Shown in pieces: positions 51,354 through 60,803 of a DNA stretch of 64,000 nt (positions within the stretch are counted from its first letter, which is position 1; each line of letters begins with the position of its first letter). The stretch comes from Gammaproteobacteria bacterium (GTDB taxonomy: Bacteria; Pseudomonadota; Gammaproteobacteria; Pseudomonadales; Pseudohongiellaceae). A model generated the notes under the pieces. The model saw only the letters and a list, made by a program, of their open reading frames with translations, did not search any database and had not been told where the DNA came from. A program made the position numbers and the translations under genes. The stretch lies in assembly GCA_041395725.1 (NCBI GenBank), contig JAWKZW010000001.1, forward strand, positions 3,912,501 through 3,976,500. Reading direction: 5' to 3'.

Positions 51354-52195
51354 CAGGATTTGGACCGATGCATGAATGCCAGCTTCTCAAGCAACTGCAC
51401 ATCCTGCTCATTCTTCAGCAACGCGCCATACAGTGGCGGGATAGCTCTGCGGCTGTCATGGTTTTTCAGGACATCCTCAGGAATATCGTCGGCCATTAAC
51501 AGCTTCAGCCAGTCTATCAATTCGGAGGTTGAAGGTTTTTTCTTCAAACCAGGTACTTTCCTTACGTCGAAGAATATATCCATGGCCTGACTGACCAGCT
51601 GCTTTTTTATACCGGGGTAATGCACCTCCACTATTTTTTCCATGGTCTGCGGATCAGGAAAATCTATGTAGTGGAAAAAACAGCGCCTCAGAAAAGCGTC
51701 AGGCAATTCCTTTTCATTGTTACTGGTAATAATGATGACGGGGCGATGGCGGGCTTTGACTGTTTCGCGGGTTTCATAAACATGAAACTCCATGCGGTCG
51801 ATTTCCAGCAGCAGGTCGTTGGGAAACTCAATATCAGCCTTGTCGATTTCGTCAATCAGCAAAACCGCCTGACGCTCTGAATCAAAGGCCTGCCAGACCT
51901 TACCTTTCAGGATATAGTTGGCAATATCGTGGACTTTTTCATCACCCAGCTGGGAATCCCGCAATCTCGATACAGCGTCATACTCATAGAGCCCCTGTTG
52001 CGCCTTGGTAGTGGACTTGATATGCCACTGGTACAGGGGCATATCCATCGCCTTGGCAACCTGCTCGGCGAGCAGGGTCTTGCCGGTCCCGGGTTCACCC
52101 TTGATCAGCAAGGGGCGTTGTAACTGCACCGCGGCATTGACCGCCATTTGCAGTTGCTCACTGGCTACGTATTCACTGGTGCCGGTAAAACTCAT
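51353..52195 (-). CDS. MoxR-type AAA+ ATPase
   Basis: A 280-aa AAA+ protein with Walker A GEPGTGKTLLAEQ, Walker B AVLLIDEIDKAD, sensor 1 IITSNNEKELPDAFLRRCFFHYIDFP (arginine finger included) and a lid domain. It forms a coupled pair with the VWA protein downstream. The MoxR-family chaperone role is general; no specific substrate is suggested by neighbours. Confidence 0.92.
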   Translation of the reverse strand: MSFTGTSEYVASEQLQMAVNAAVQLQRPLLIKGEPGTGKTLLAEQVAKAMDMPLYQWHIKSTTKAQQGLYEYDAVSRLRDSQLGDEKVHDIANYILKGKVWQAFDSERQAVLLIDEIDKADIEFPNDLLLEIDRMEFHVYETRETVKARHRPVIIITSNNEKELPDAFLRRCFFHYIDFPDPQTMEKIVEVHYPGIKKQLVSQAMDIFFDVRKVPGLKKKPSTSELIDWLKLLMADDIPEDVLKNHDSRRAIPPLYGALLKNEQDVQLLEKLAFMHRSKS

Positions 52196-52327
52196 AATTC
52201 CCCGTCCATCTTCGCTGTCGATTAAAAACGCCGTATTCTACCCAGCGTGTGCCTATTAATACAGGATAATACCGGATACGCGGCTGACAGTGGGGCGGAT
52301 TCAGGCAGAGGGGAAAACCACGCGGTA

Positions 52328-52684
52328 TCAGGAACTCGAAGCGCCCTGGCGTCGGCCCAGCGTGCGCCGGACCAGCATCAGCAGAAGCGCCAGCACCACG
52401 GACAGAACAAGAGACAAAAACAAGGGCACGAAGGCGCGCACCGCCGCTTCACCACCGATAGTTATGGCGTCCATCAGGACAATTATCAGGGCTGGCGCCA
52501 TGGCCGCACCGGTGTCGCTGACATACCAGGGAGTAGCAATCAGGGCGAGCATGACAGCCCGCAGGCAGTAAGCCAGCAAACGCCGTTCACGGAAGCGGGT
52601 AATACGCCAGAAAAGTGCAAAATAGAGGGAGCCGGCGGCCAGATAAACACCCCAGGCAATCCAATAATTTGTTGCATCAACCAT
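52328..52684 (-). CDS. Small membrane protein of unknown function
   Basis: A 118-aa hydrophobic protein with about three membrane helices (near residues 8-26, 40-75 and 83-105). It overlaps the end of the ycgN-like gene by eight bases, so it is probably translated from the same message. The family is not recognised. Confidence 0.65.
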   Translation of the reverse strand: MVDATNYWIAWGVYLAAGSLYFALFWRITRFRERRLLAYCLRAVMLALIATPWYVSDTGAAMAPALIIVLMDAITIGGEAAVRAFVPLFLSLVLSVVLALLLMLVRRTLGRRQGASSS

Positions 52685-53126
52685 TTGCCGATACCCAAGT
52701 GATTATGTGTTCTTCGAGACCGTCCGGGTGAACATGCCGTTCATCTATCGTCCGGCCGGCCACGGCGATACCCTGTTGCTCCATGGCATCCCGTGATCCT
52801 GAAAGTAAAGGATGCCAGTCGAACAGCGGTTTACCCTGGTGGCGCAATTTGTACGCGCAGGTGTCAGGAATCCAGCTCAACGACCCGATGTCATGCTCCC
52901 GAACCCGCAGGCAGTCGGGCACTTTTTCACTACGGCTGCCGTAACATCTGCAGCGACTGCTCTGCTCATCGAAATAGCGACAGACGACACGGGTGTAGAA
53001 AATCTCCCCGGTCTCTTCATCGCTCAATTTTTGCAGGCAGCAGCGCCCGCAGCCATCGCAAAGCTGTTCCCACTCCTCGGTGTTCAGCGACTCCAGCGGT
53101 CGCTCCCAGAAGGGCAATTCCGACAC
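52677..53126 (-). CDS. YcgN-family Cys-cluster protein (UPF0260)
   Basis: A 149-aa protein with the signature ERPLESLNTEEWEQLCDGCGRCCLQKL and further cysteines in CRYFDEQSSRCRCYGSR and PDCLRVR, followed by SWIPDTCAYKL. This pattern is that of the YcgN/UPF0260 family, thought to bind metal; function is unknown. It lies just downstream of rnd, a linkage found in many gammaproteobacteria. Confidence 0.9.
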   Translation of the reverse strand: MSELPFWERPLESLNTEEWEQLCDGCGRCCLQKLSDEETGEIFYTRVVCRYFDEQSSRCRCYGSRSEKVPDCLRVREHDIGSLSWIPDTCAYKLRHQGKPLFDWHPLLSGSRDAMEQQGIAVAGRTIDERHVHPDGLEEHIITWVSANG

Positions 53127-53159
53127 GGTGTCAGGCCCCTGATAGATCTGATTTAGGTT

Positions 53160-54329
53160 TCATCGGGAACTTCCCGGGCTAAGAATAGCCATAACTCCCG
53201 GCTCCAGCAATTCACGTCGCCAATTGTTCAGCCCGGGTGGCCAGAATTCGATGTCGCCACGCGCCTGGTTTTCCAGCAGTTCCACCCACAGGCGTTTGCG
53301 TGCCAGCAGTTCAGGGCTGATGTCCAGTTCCTCGGCTTTATCACGAGTCAGTTTCTGCAGCGTTTTCAGCTGTTTTCTCGCGCTGCCGCCCAGCGGTTTG
53401 CTGACCAGACCGGGTTTCGCAGGTTCGCGGGCGGCAAAATCCCCGTTCAGGAAGCGGGTCAACTGACGCGCCTCACGGTCCACGAAACGTGCCGGGAAAA
53501 CGTCCGTACGCCTGATATCGGCCTCGTCAATGGTACCGGTACCGGGAAGCTGACTTGCCAGGGTCAGTAACTCAGGATCACGGATTATCCAGCTCTTGGG
53601 CTTGTCTCGTAATCTGGCCTCCTGCTCACGCCAGTAAGCCAGTTTCTGCAACAGTCTGAGTGCTGGCTCATCCAGCTGCCAGGCAGAGGCTATAGACTGA
53701 TAGGCATTTTCCCAGGCCGCGGTATTGGTTTCATCGGGCACATTGGCCAGTAGATCACGACAGTCCTGTTCGAACCACTCCAGCATATCCCGCTTTCTGA
53801 GTTTATCTTCCAGCAGCTGCTGTAATTCAACCAGGTATTCCACATCCAGGGCGGCATATTCCAGCTGGGTCTCACTCAAGGGCCGTCGCAGCCAGTCGGA
53901 CCGCGTCTCACCTTTGGGAATGTCGATATCCAGTTCGTTTTTTACCAGGGCCTGATAGCTGAGACTGTAACCCTGCCCCGTGAATGCCGCAGCACGTTGC
54001 GTATCAAACAGAGTTCTCGGTAGAACCCCGAGGAAACTGCCCAGCAGGCCAAGATCCTCACTGCAGGAATGCATGATCACAGTAGTAGATTCATTGATCA
54101 GTAAACGCTTGAAACCTTCCCATTCATCGATGGCCAATGGGTCAACCAGAAAACTCTCTTCCCCGTCCTCCAATTGAAACAGCCCCGGTTTGGGGTAATA
54201 GGTATTGGTGCGGATAAACTCAGAATCAAATCCCAGTGCCGATTTTCCGGACAATTCCCGGCAGGTTTCAGCCAGTGCCTCGTTGCTGTCCAGATAGGCG
54301 GGCTGCCTGCCGGTCTGTATGTCTGTCAT
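53160..54329 (-). CDS. rnd: Ribonuclease D
   Basis: 3'-5' exoribonuclease acting in tRNA 3' maturation. The DEDD exonuclease domain covers about residues 15-195: ExoI LGFDSEFIRTNTYYP, ExoII HSCSEDLGLL, ExoIII YAALDVEYLVELQ. HRDC-like domains follow (WQLDEPALRLLQKLAYWREQEAR). The 389-aa length is slightly above E. coli Rnd. It abuts recR, three bases apart. Confidence 0.95.
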   Translation of the reverse strand: MTDIQTGRQPAYLDSNEALAETCRELSGKSALGFDSEFIRTNTYYPKPGLFQLEDGEESFLVDPLAIDEWEGFKRLLINESTTVIMHSCSEDLGLLGSFLGVLPRTLFDTQRAAAFTGQGYSLSYQALVKNELDIDIPKGETRSDWLRRPLSETQLEYAALDVEYLVELQQLLEDKLRKRDMLEWFEQDCRDLLANVPDETNTAAWENAYQSIASAWQLDEPALRLLQKLAYWREQEARLRDKPKSWIIRDPELLTLASQLPGTGTIDEADIRRTDVFPARFVDREARQLTRFLNGDFAAREPAKPGLVSKPLGGSARKQLKTLQKLTRDKAEELDISPELLARKRLWVELLENQARGDIEFWPPGLNNWRRELLEPGVMAILSPGSSR

Positions 54330-54331
54330 AT

Positions 54332-54937
54332 TCAGGTAAGGTCCATTGGTTTTCTACCGCTTAAAGCGTGACTGAGAGTCCCGCCATCTATGTACTCCAG
54401 CTCGCCACCAACCGGCACGCCATGGGCAATACGCGAGACAACCAGACCTCTGTCGCGTAATTGCTCGGCAATGTAATAGGCGGTTGCCTCTCCTTCCACA
54501 GTAGGATTACAGGCGAGGATGACCTCTTCGGTACCGTATTCGCCGACCAGTTGCAGAAACTCATCAATACCAAGCTGCTCCGGCCCGATACCATCAATAG
54601 GTGACAAGTGTCCCATCAAAACGAAATACACACCGCGGTAGGTGCCGGTCTGTTCAAGAGCATAAACGTCCGCTGGCGATTCCACCACACAGCATACTTT
54701 CCTGTTTCGTGACGGACTGGCGCAGATACTGCAGGTTTCCAGCTCGGTCAGGGTTCGGCAGCGACTGCACTTGCCAACTTTTTCAATGGCCTCGAGCAGC
54801 GCCTCGCTGAGCCTCCGCCCCCCTTCCGGGTTTCTTTCCAGCAGGTACAACGCCATGCGCTGTGCTGATTTAGGACCAACCCCGGGCAGGCAGCGAAACG
54901 CTTCGACTAATTGTTCGATTAACGGGCTAGAGAGCAT
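54332..54937 (-). CDS. recR: Recombination protein RecR
   Basis: Component of RecFOR, loading RecA at gaps. The 201-aa protein has an N-terminal HhH (LPGVGPKSAQRMALYLL), a four-cysteine zinc finger (CSRCRTLTELETCSIC), a Toprim domain (VCCVVESPADVYALEQTGTYRG) and a C-terminal Walker-like part. It follows the ybaB gene, completing the conserved dnaX-ybaB-recR order. Confidence 0.96.
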   Translation of the reverse strand: MLSSPLIEQLVEAFRCLPGVGPKSAQRMALYLLERNPEGGRRLSEALLEAIEKVGKCSRCRTLTELETCSICASPSRNRKVCCVVESPADVYALEQTGTYRGVYFVLMGHLSPIDGIGPEQLGIDEFLQLVGEYGTEEVILACNPTVEGEATAYYIAEQLRDRGLVVSRIAHGVPVGGELEYIDGGTLSHALSGRKPMDLT

Positions 54938-54949
54938 GCAGATAACAAC

Positions 54950-55270
54950 CTAAAACGGGAATTTGAATCCTTCAGGCAACTTGAACCCGGAAGCCATGCT
55001 CGACAGGGCATCTTTGTTCATCTCCTCTATCTTCCTGACCGCATCGTTCACCGCAGCGGCAATCAGGTCCTCGACTATTGCCTTGTCTTCTTTAAGCAGG
55101 TCGTCAGCCAGCCTGACCTCCTTGATATCATGACGTCCGTTCATAGTCACCTTCACCATCCCTGCTCCGGACTCACCCTCAGCGATTTTGTTCAGCGCCT
55201 CCTCCTGGGCCTTCTGCATCTGCTCCTGCATTTCCTTTGCCTGTTTCATCAATGCGTTCAAATCTGTCAC
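54950..55270 (-). CDS. YbaB/EbfC nucleoid-associated protein
   Basis: A 106-aa DNA-binding protein: DLNALMKQAKEMQEQMQKAQEE, the amphipathic helix start, and MVKVTMNGRHDIKEVRLADDLL are family hallmarks. The correct start is a GTG at 55270, preceded by GAGGAAATTAAA; the frame is open 107 codons further upstream, overlapping dnaX antiphase, which is not coding. It lies between dnaX and recR. Confidence 0.95.
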   Translation of the reverse strand: MTDLNALMKQAKEMQEQMQKAQEEALNKIAEGESGAGMVKVTMNGRHDIKEVRLADDLLKEDKAIVEDLIAAAVNDAVRKIEEMNKDALSSMASGFKLPEGFKFPF

Positions 55271-55286
55271 TTTAATTTCCTCATGG

Positions 55287-57134
55287 TCAGACAGGTGAAA
55301 TTGTCTCTTGCAGAATCTCACCCGAAAATGTTTCCACCAGTTTTTTAACGTTGTTGTCCTGTTCGAAACGATTGCGCAACTGTTCAAGCTGCTCCCGCTT
55401 GATCCGCTGATTGAAGGCCGCGGGGGATTCACAGGCAGGTGCCCCGATCTCGATGAACAATTCCAGCGTGCACTGAAAGTAACCAGCGAGCAGCTGTTCG
55501 ATACGGGAACGATGCTCCTCACTGAACACTGCGCTCTGCCTGCTGTCCAGGCACAGGTGCAGGGATTCCTCTGCGGCCCGATCGATGACACAGTGGGCCA
55601 TGATGTTACCGGTTATCCCGCCTGGATGCAGGTGCTGGTAGAGAGCTATCCAGTTCTGATTGTCCAGCAACCCCGGCCTGGCCGGTAACTCCGGGTGGCT
55701 GACCTCGCTGGGTGCTGGCGACTCTGCTAGATCGGGCTTCTGCCGCTCAGCTGGGTCGGAGTCTGGGGGCTCAGCGGTGCCGGGCTTTGGCACTTCAACC
55801 GCTCCGGTTCCAGTTAACCCGTCAGCCGCGACCGCCGGCGGGGTGTCAAGCACGTGATGAGCTGCTTTTCGAGTCTTTGTCGCGACAGCTTTTACCGGGG
55901 TAGGCTGTTCCTCGCCCGCAGACTGCGGCTCGGGAAGTGCTTTAATGTTGCGGACGCTTTTCAGGCTCTTTTTTTTTTGCTTGCCGCTACCGATGGATGG
56001 CTCCGGCGCCGCAGTATCACCCTGGCCCGGCTTTGGGACGGTCGGCACGCCTTCCGGTGCAAACACCAGCAATCGGATCAACAGCATTTCAAACATGGCA
56101 CGGCTATCCTGTGCCAGATTGAGATCGGCACGGCCTTTCAGGGCAAACTGATAAAACAACTGGATATCTTCCGGGCTGATCCTGCCTGCAGTTTCCAGCA
56201 CCTGCTCCCGGTCTCCATAGCTGTTGTCGATGGCATCGGGCAAGACCTGTGCAATCGCCAGCCGGTGCAGAACTGCCAGCATGGCATCGAGTAATTGTTG
56301 GAAATCCGGTGCCCGCTCCGCCACCTGCCGAACCGCTTCCAGCAGCCCGGCAGTGTCTTTTGCCGCCAGGCCATCCAGTAACTGCCACACCACGCCCTGC
56401 TCCGGGGTGCCCAGCATATCGCTGACACCGGCCGCGGTCACTTCGCCCTCGCAGAAGGAGATCGCCTGATCGAGCAGCGTCAAGGCGTCCCGCATACTGC
56501 CGGCTGCCCCATTGGCAAGCTGCCAGAGGGCCGCCTCCTCGAATTTGATCGATTCACGGCCCAGAATGTCTTCCAGGTATTCCTCGATCTGCAAGGGGCT
56601 GAGATTTTTCAGATTGAACTGCAGGCAGCGTGACAGGATAGTAACCGGCAGCTTCTGCGGGTCCGTGGTTGCCAGCAGGAATTTGACATGGGGGGGCGGT
56701 TCTTCGAGGGTTTTCAGCAGCGCGTTAAAGCTGTGGGTGGACAGCATGTGCACTTCGTCGATCAGGTAGATCTTGAAGCGCCCCCTGGACGGGGCATACT
56801 GTACGTTTTCCAGCAGTTCCCGCGTGTCCTCCACCTTGGTCCGGGACGCAGCATCCACTTCGATCAGATCGATAAACCGACCTTCGGAGATTTCCTTGCA
56901 GGCCTCACAGCTGCCACAGGGCGTTGAGCTGATGCCTTTATCACAATTGAGACAGCGGGCCAGGATCCGGGCCAACGTGGTTTTACCCACACCACGGGTT
57001 CCGGTAAACAGGTAGGCATGGTGCAGGCGCTGGTTGTCCAGGGCGTGGGTCAGAGGTTTTAAAACGTGGGCCTGACCCACCAGGTCACTGAAGGTGCCGG
57101 GTCGCCATTTGCGGGCAAGTACCTGATAAGTCAT
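55287..57134 (-). CDS. dnaX: DNA polymerase III tau subunit (tau/gamma)
   Basis: Clamp-loader ATPase, 615 aa. Walker A FTGTRGVGKTTLAR (about 44-57), zinc-binding CLNCDKGISSTPCGSCEAC, Walker B IYLIDEVHML, sensor 1 LLATTDPQKLP and SRC arginine-finger motif, then a proline-rich linker and C-terminal tau domain. An A10 run at 55978-55969 in the linker contains A-AAA-AAG in reading phase; a -1 shift there would give a gamma-like product ending eight codons later. Confidence 0.96.
   Translation of the reverse strand: MTYQVLARKWRPGTFSDLVGQAHVLKPLTHALDNQRLHHAYLFTGTRGVGKTTLARILARCLNCDKGISSTPCGSCEACKEISEGRFIDLIEVDAASRTKVEDTRELLENVQYAPSRGRFKIYLIDEVHMLSTHSFNALLKTLEEPPPHVKFLLATTDPQKLPVTILSRCLQFNLKNLSPLQIEEYLEDILGRESIKFEEAALWQLANGAAGSMRDALTLLDQAISFCEGEVTAAGVSDMLGTPEQGVVWQLLDGLAAKDTAGLLEAVRQVAERAPDFQQLLDAMLAVLHRLAIAQVLPDAIDNSYGDREQVLETAGRISPEDIQLFYQFALKGRADLNLAQDSRAMFEMLLIRLLVFAPEGVPTVPKPGQGDTAAPEPSIGSGKQKKKSLKSVRNIKALPEPQSAGEEQPTPVKAVATKTRKAAHHVLDTPPAVAADGLTGTGAVEVPKPGTAEPPDSDPAERQKPDLAESPAPSEVSHPELPARPGLLDNQNWIALYQHLHPGGITGNIMAHCVIDRAAEESLHLCLDSRQSAVFSEEHRSRIEQLLAGYFQCTLELFIEIGAPACESPAAFNQRIKREQLEQLRNRFEQDNNVKKLVETFSGEILQETISPV
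55968..55978 (-). promoter_or_regulatory. Candidate dnaX -1 frameshift site
   Basis: The coding strand reads CAA AAA AAA AAG, so A-AAA-AAG is in frame as in E. coli dnaX. The -1 frame continues Glu-Pro-Glu-Lys-Arg-Pro-Gln-His then stops. A small inverted repeat (CCGCA/TGCGG) lies about 35 nt downstream. Transcript slippage on the A10 run is an alternative mechanism. Confidence 0.55.
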
Positions 57135-57237
57135 CCCGTTATTAAATCACCGTTGCTGATCTGCTTGATCCGGAACCAGTCCGGGGGCCCGCCCAGCGGG
57201 CAGTGCCGTGATGGACAAAGGCGGCATCAGAAATAGG

Positions 57238-57351
57238 TGGTAGCCCTTGCCAGCCACACCCCGGCACATGAGTCGATTACTACCGTTGCTCCCTTCCGGG
57301 CCTGGCGGGGTTCATAACCTATCATTGCGAGGGGACCGACAAAAGCTACCG
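57238..57351 (-). ncRNA. ffs: 4.5S RNA of the signal recognition particle
   Basis: On the minus strand, the conserved apical domain CAGGCCCGGAAGGGAGCAAC closes a long hairpin whose ends pair (GGTAGC with GCTACC, then TTTTG with CAAGG). GTGCCGGGGTGTGGCTGGCAAGG on the 3' side is as in E. coli 4.5S RNA. It lies next to dnaX, a common bacterial location. Ends are estimated from the terminal stem. Confidence 0.92.
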
Positions 57352-57544
57352 TCGAGCATGATAGCACAGCCCGGGGGCTGTGCAGGGCGCATTATCTGGA
57401 ATGCGCCGCTGAGATTCAAGCCTCATTCCGCAGTGCGCCCCAACACGGGCCGCTCGACTCGAACAAGCGGCCCTGCGCATCAGCAGCACCTGGGATGCCT
57501 GGACAACGCCCTTCAATCGCTTCCTCTGGAGCAGCCCCGTGAAA

Positions 57545-59440
57545 TCAGGGTAACGCCACAGCTACCAGCCTGGCATCGCCACCGCCGCCGACGGCAATGG
57601 CGATGTATTGCCGGTCATCAATCATATAGGTCATCGGCGTGCCCTGCGGCGGCAGTGGCAGGTCAATCTCGGCCAGTACTTCCCCGGTCGCCTTGTCTAG
57701 GGCTCTGAGCAGATTGCGTTCGTTATCCCGCTGGGCCGCAAACAGCAGGGTACGGGTCAGAACCGGCCCCACCCGATTATCGCTGCCGACCGGGCCGGGA
57801 TCGATGATGCCCCTATCAATTATCTGCTGCCGGATACCCTCACCATGGGGCACCATCCACTCGTGTTCGCCGGTATCCAGGTCTATTGCAGTAATCCGCC
57901 CGTAGGGTGGTTTGGTGAGAGGCAGGCCACTGGGACCGGCCACGCCACGTGCCCCACCCCGCCGGTAAACCAGGTTGCTACGCTCCGGATCTGCATCACG
58001 CAGCTCGACGACAATGGGCGTGGTACCGGACGGAATGTAATAGAGCCCGGTATCAGGATCAAATGCAGCGCCGTGCCACTCGCCCCCACCCATCCAGCCA
58101 GGGAGCTGAATAGTTCCGCGCAACGACGGTGGTGTGAACAGAGGGCCGTAGTCGAAGCGCTCGATGTTCTGCAGGGCCTCTGCGCGCAACTCCGGCGTAA
58201 AGTCAATCAACGTTTCGTCACTGATCCCCTGGTACTCGAAAGGCGCGGGCCTGGTCGGAAATGGTTGCGTTGGTGACAGTCGTTCGCCCGGTACGCTGCT
58301 TTGAGGTACCGATCTTTCTTCAATAGGCCACACCGGTTCGCCGGTAACCCGATCGAACACATAGGTAAAACCCTGTTTGGAAATCTGCGCCACCGCTTTG
58401 ATGGGTTTGCCCGCCACGGTGATATCCACCAGAGTGGGCGCGGCCGGCAGATCGTAGTCCCACACGCCGTGATGGACCATCTGGAAATGCCAGACATATT
58501 CACCGGTCTCTGCCCGCACGGCGACAAGGCTCTCGGCAAACAGGTTGTCGCCCTTGCGCAATCCACCGTACCAGTCGTTAGTGGGGGTACCGATCGGAAT
58601 ATAGACCAGGCCCAGGTCCTCATCGGCACTCATGATGGTCCAGGAATTGGTATTGCCCGTGTATTCCCACGAGCCGTCTTCCCAGGTGTCGTTGCCAAAT
58701 TCGCCGGCCTGGGGAATGGTATGAAACATCCACACCTGCTCGCCATTTCGCGGGTTGAAGGCGCGCACGTGGCCTGGCGGCATCTCCTTGTTGGGCGGCG
58801 CATCGTGCACAATGGAATTGACTACCACCACGCCATTGGTCACCAGTGGCGGGGACACCACACCGTACAGGCCACGCTCGACCTCCCGGCCCAGACCCAG
58901 CGTCAGATCAATGCGGCCAGCGTCGCCAAAGTCGGCGACAGGCTGTCCTGTTTCGGCATCCAATGACCACAGGTAGGAATCGTAAGTCGCAAAGAAGATG
59001 CGCTTATCTTCCCCCTCCTCCCAGTAAGCAACGCCCCTGACGTTAAAGCCAAGGTTGGCAGGTCGGCCCATTTGCCAGGCATTTGTGTCGAACATCCATT
59101 GCTGCTCACCGCTGGCGGGATCAAGGGCGACGACTCGCCCGAAAGAGGTGGGCACATACATGACACCATCGACCACGATGGGCGTTGCTTTCCACCCGCC
59201 AGGCCTGGCTGAAAAGTTACCTTCCGCCTGGCCCTGGGCGACTGTGGCGTTATCGACACTGTCCCAGACCCAGGCGATCTCCAGCTGATCGACATTGTCA
59301 GCATTGATCTGGTCCAGGGGAGCATATTTCGAAGACCCCAGATCACTGCCATAATGCGGCCAGTCGACGTCGACCGCCAGAACGTCGATGGAGTAAAGCG
59401 TACCCGCCAACAGCAGGGCCAGCGCAGTATTTTTTCCCAT
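57545..59440 (-). CDS. PQQ-dependent dehydrogenase-like quinoprotein
   Basis: A 631-aa periplasmic protein with a signal peptide (cleaved near DVLAVDVDWPHYG) and an eight-bladed propeller with repeated W motifs (e.g. GEQQWMFDT, GEQVWMFHT, GEYVWHFQMVHHGVWDYDLP, GEPVWPIEE, GEHEWMVPH). The tail GTPMTYMIDDRQYIAIAVGGG is typical of the glucose/quinate-type PQQ enzymes. It lacks N-terminal membrane helices and a haem c domain, and no vicinal Cys pair is seen. Substrate unknown. Not obviously linked to neighbours. Confidence 0.88.
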   Translation of the reverse strand: MGKNTALALLLAGTLYSIDVLAVDVDWPHYGSDLGSSKYAPLDQINADNVDQLEIAWVWDSVDNATVAQGQAEGNFSARPGGWKATPIVVDGVMYVPTSFGRVVALDPASGEQQWMFDTNAWQMGRPANLGFNVRGVAYWEEGEDKRIFFATYDSYLWSLDAETGQPVADFGDAGRIDLTLGLGREVERGLYGVVSPPLVTNGVVVVNSIVHDAPPNKEMPPGHVRAFNPRNGEQVWMFHTIPQAGEFGNDTWEDGSWEYTGNTNSWTIMSADEDLGLVYIPIGTPTNDWYGGLRKGDNLFAESLVAVRAETGEYVWHFQMVHHGVWDYDLPAAPTLVDITVAGKPIKAVAQISKQGFTYVFDRVTGEPVWPIEERSVPQSSVPGERLSPTQPFPTRPAPFEYQGISDETLIDFTPELRAEALQNIERFDYGPLFTPPSLRGTIQLPGWMGGGEWHGAAFDPDTGLYYIPSGTTPIVVELRDADPERSNLVYRRGGARGVAGPSGLPLTKPPYGRITAIDLDTGEHEWMVPHGEGIRQQIIDRGIIDPGPVGSDNRVGPVLTRTLLFAAQRDNERNLLRALDKATGEVLAEIDLPLPPQGTPMTYMIDDRQYIAIAVGGGGDARLVAVALP

Positions 59441-59634
59441 TCCCCTCTCTCCTTGTTAATCTGGCCTTATTAACTGGCAATTGGCTGGATACTACCCCAA
59501 CCCTCCGGTCAGGAAAACCACTACCTTCACCCGCGCCACCTTGCCTGATCCGCAAGGCAATCAGGAAAAGAAAAAATCCATTCAGCCCCTGGCCTGACTG
59601 AGGGAACAGATAATATATTTGTCCGGCGAGACTA

Positions 59635-60108
59635 TCAGTAGTACATCCCATCAAGCTCCGCAAGGTTCCACAGCAAGGTACCTAGAGCAACCAGTTCGGA
59701 GAGATTACGTTCTTCGATAGCCTCACCGGGTTCCAGTACGGAGTAATAATCGCCTGCTGTCTCACGGGTGTTGACGGCCCACAGCGAGGCATCCAGAGGT
59801 GGAATATAATTCCCATCATTAATCAAAGTAAAATCTACCGCCGTAAACAGCCTGCGCACTTCTCCCGCCTCCTGTAACGTCAAAATTCGACTATCGTCCC
59901 TGGAAGCCACCTCCCCTACTCCTATCTGGCCATCTTCCGGATAAACCCGGGTGTGCATTTCCACACCCGTCTCGACTGGCAAAATGGAAATGACAACGGC
60001 CTTCTCGCCGGTGATATTGTAGAAAAATTCGAATGGTGGGTAAGATTCGCTGGTGCAGAAACTTAGTCCCAGCAAAAGGAACAGGAGGTAAACGCGAATC
60101 CTTTTCAT
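59635..60108 (-). CDS. Exported or lipoprotein-like protein of unknown function
   Basis: A 157-aa protein if started at MKRIRVY (an ATG eight codons upstream is possible). An N-terminal hydrophobic segment (YLLFLLLGLSFC) precedes a cysteine that could be a lipobox, although Phe at -1 is unusual. The mature part is acidic with no family I recognise. It lies in a run of small minus-strand genes of unknown function. Confidence 0.55.
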   Translation of the reverse strand: MKRIRVYLLFLLLGLSFCTSESYPPFEFFYNITGEKAVVISILPVETGVEMHTRVYPEDGQIGVGEVASRDDSRILTLQEAGEVRRLFTAVDFTLINDGNYIPPLDASLWAVNTRETAGDYYSVLEPGEAIEERNLSELVALGTLLWNLAELDGMYY

Positions 60109-60344
60109 TTTAAAGAAACTCTGATTGATCATCTTACATCCACTGCTTCCTAGAGGCTTTAAAGAAAATTGGGAGCCCAGGCATCGGGGCTGACAGGTTT
60201 ATCTAATAGCGCACCCTTCTTCAGCTATTCCCGCGGGATTGTCATATCGATGATCGGATTGCATAGATCAACGACACGAGAACTGTCATCAAGGGCTGTA
60301 ACCTAACTATTGCCTACAACCAGATCGGAGGGAGTGCTTCCCTG

Positions 60345-60596
60345 CTAAAAATAACGGTAGTTAAAGGTCAATTCCCCCTCCAGATCTCCTAACATAGTCT
60401 CAAGAATTTCAATATCAAAGGAAAGATCATCGGGAACGTAATCGTCATCTCGCCGGATTAACTCAGCCTTTGTCACCTTGCTAATCACTATATCAGTCGC
60501 CAGCTCCACGATTTCCTCTGCTGTAAAATCAGCACCCTCAAAACACTCAAATGCAAAGACTGTTCGCGTGATTAACAGGTAACCAAGTATCAGCAT
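60345..60596 (-). CDS. Small exported protein of unknown function
   Basis: An 83-aa protein with an N-terminal hydrophobic segment (LILGYLLITRTVFA) followed by FECFEGADFTAEEIVELATDIVISKVTKAEL. It may be the N-terminal portion of a longer ancestral protein, as it ends abruptly after ELTFNYRYF. No downstream frame clearly continues it. Function unknown. Confidence 0.45.
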   Translation of the reverse strand: MLILGYLLITRTVFAFECFEGADFTAEEIVELATDIVISKVTKAELIRRDDDYVPDDLSFDIEILETMLGDLEGELTFNYRYF

Positions 60597-60803
60597 CGCT
60601 TTCTATAATTGTGCCGTCAGTTTGATACAAATAGACAAAATAAATCTCATTCGGTAGCTGATTCAAATATCAGCGTATTACATATCTAGTTGCGGATAGA
60701 TTTTCTATCCCATTCGAGGGTTACTGCAAATCTATATCGACAAAAGGCAGCATTGACGTTAAGGAACTTCTGATTCCCTAATTAATCAGAGGTTCCTTAA
60801 GGG

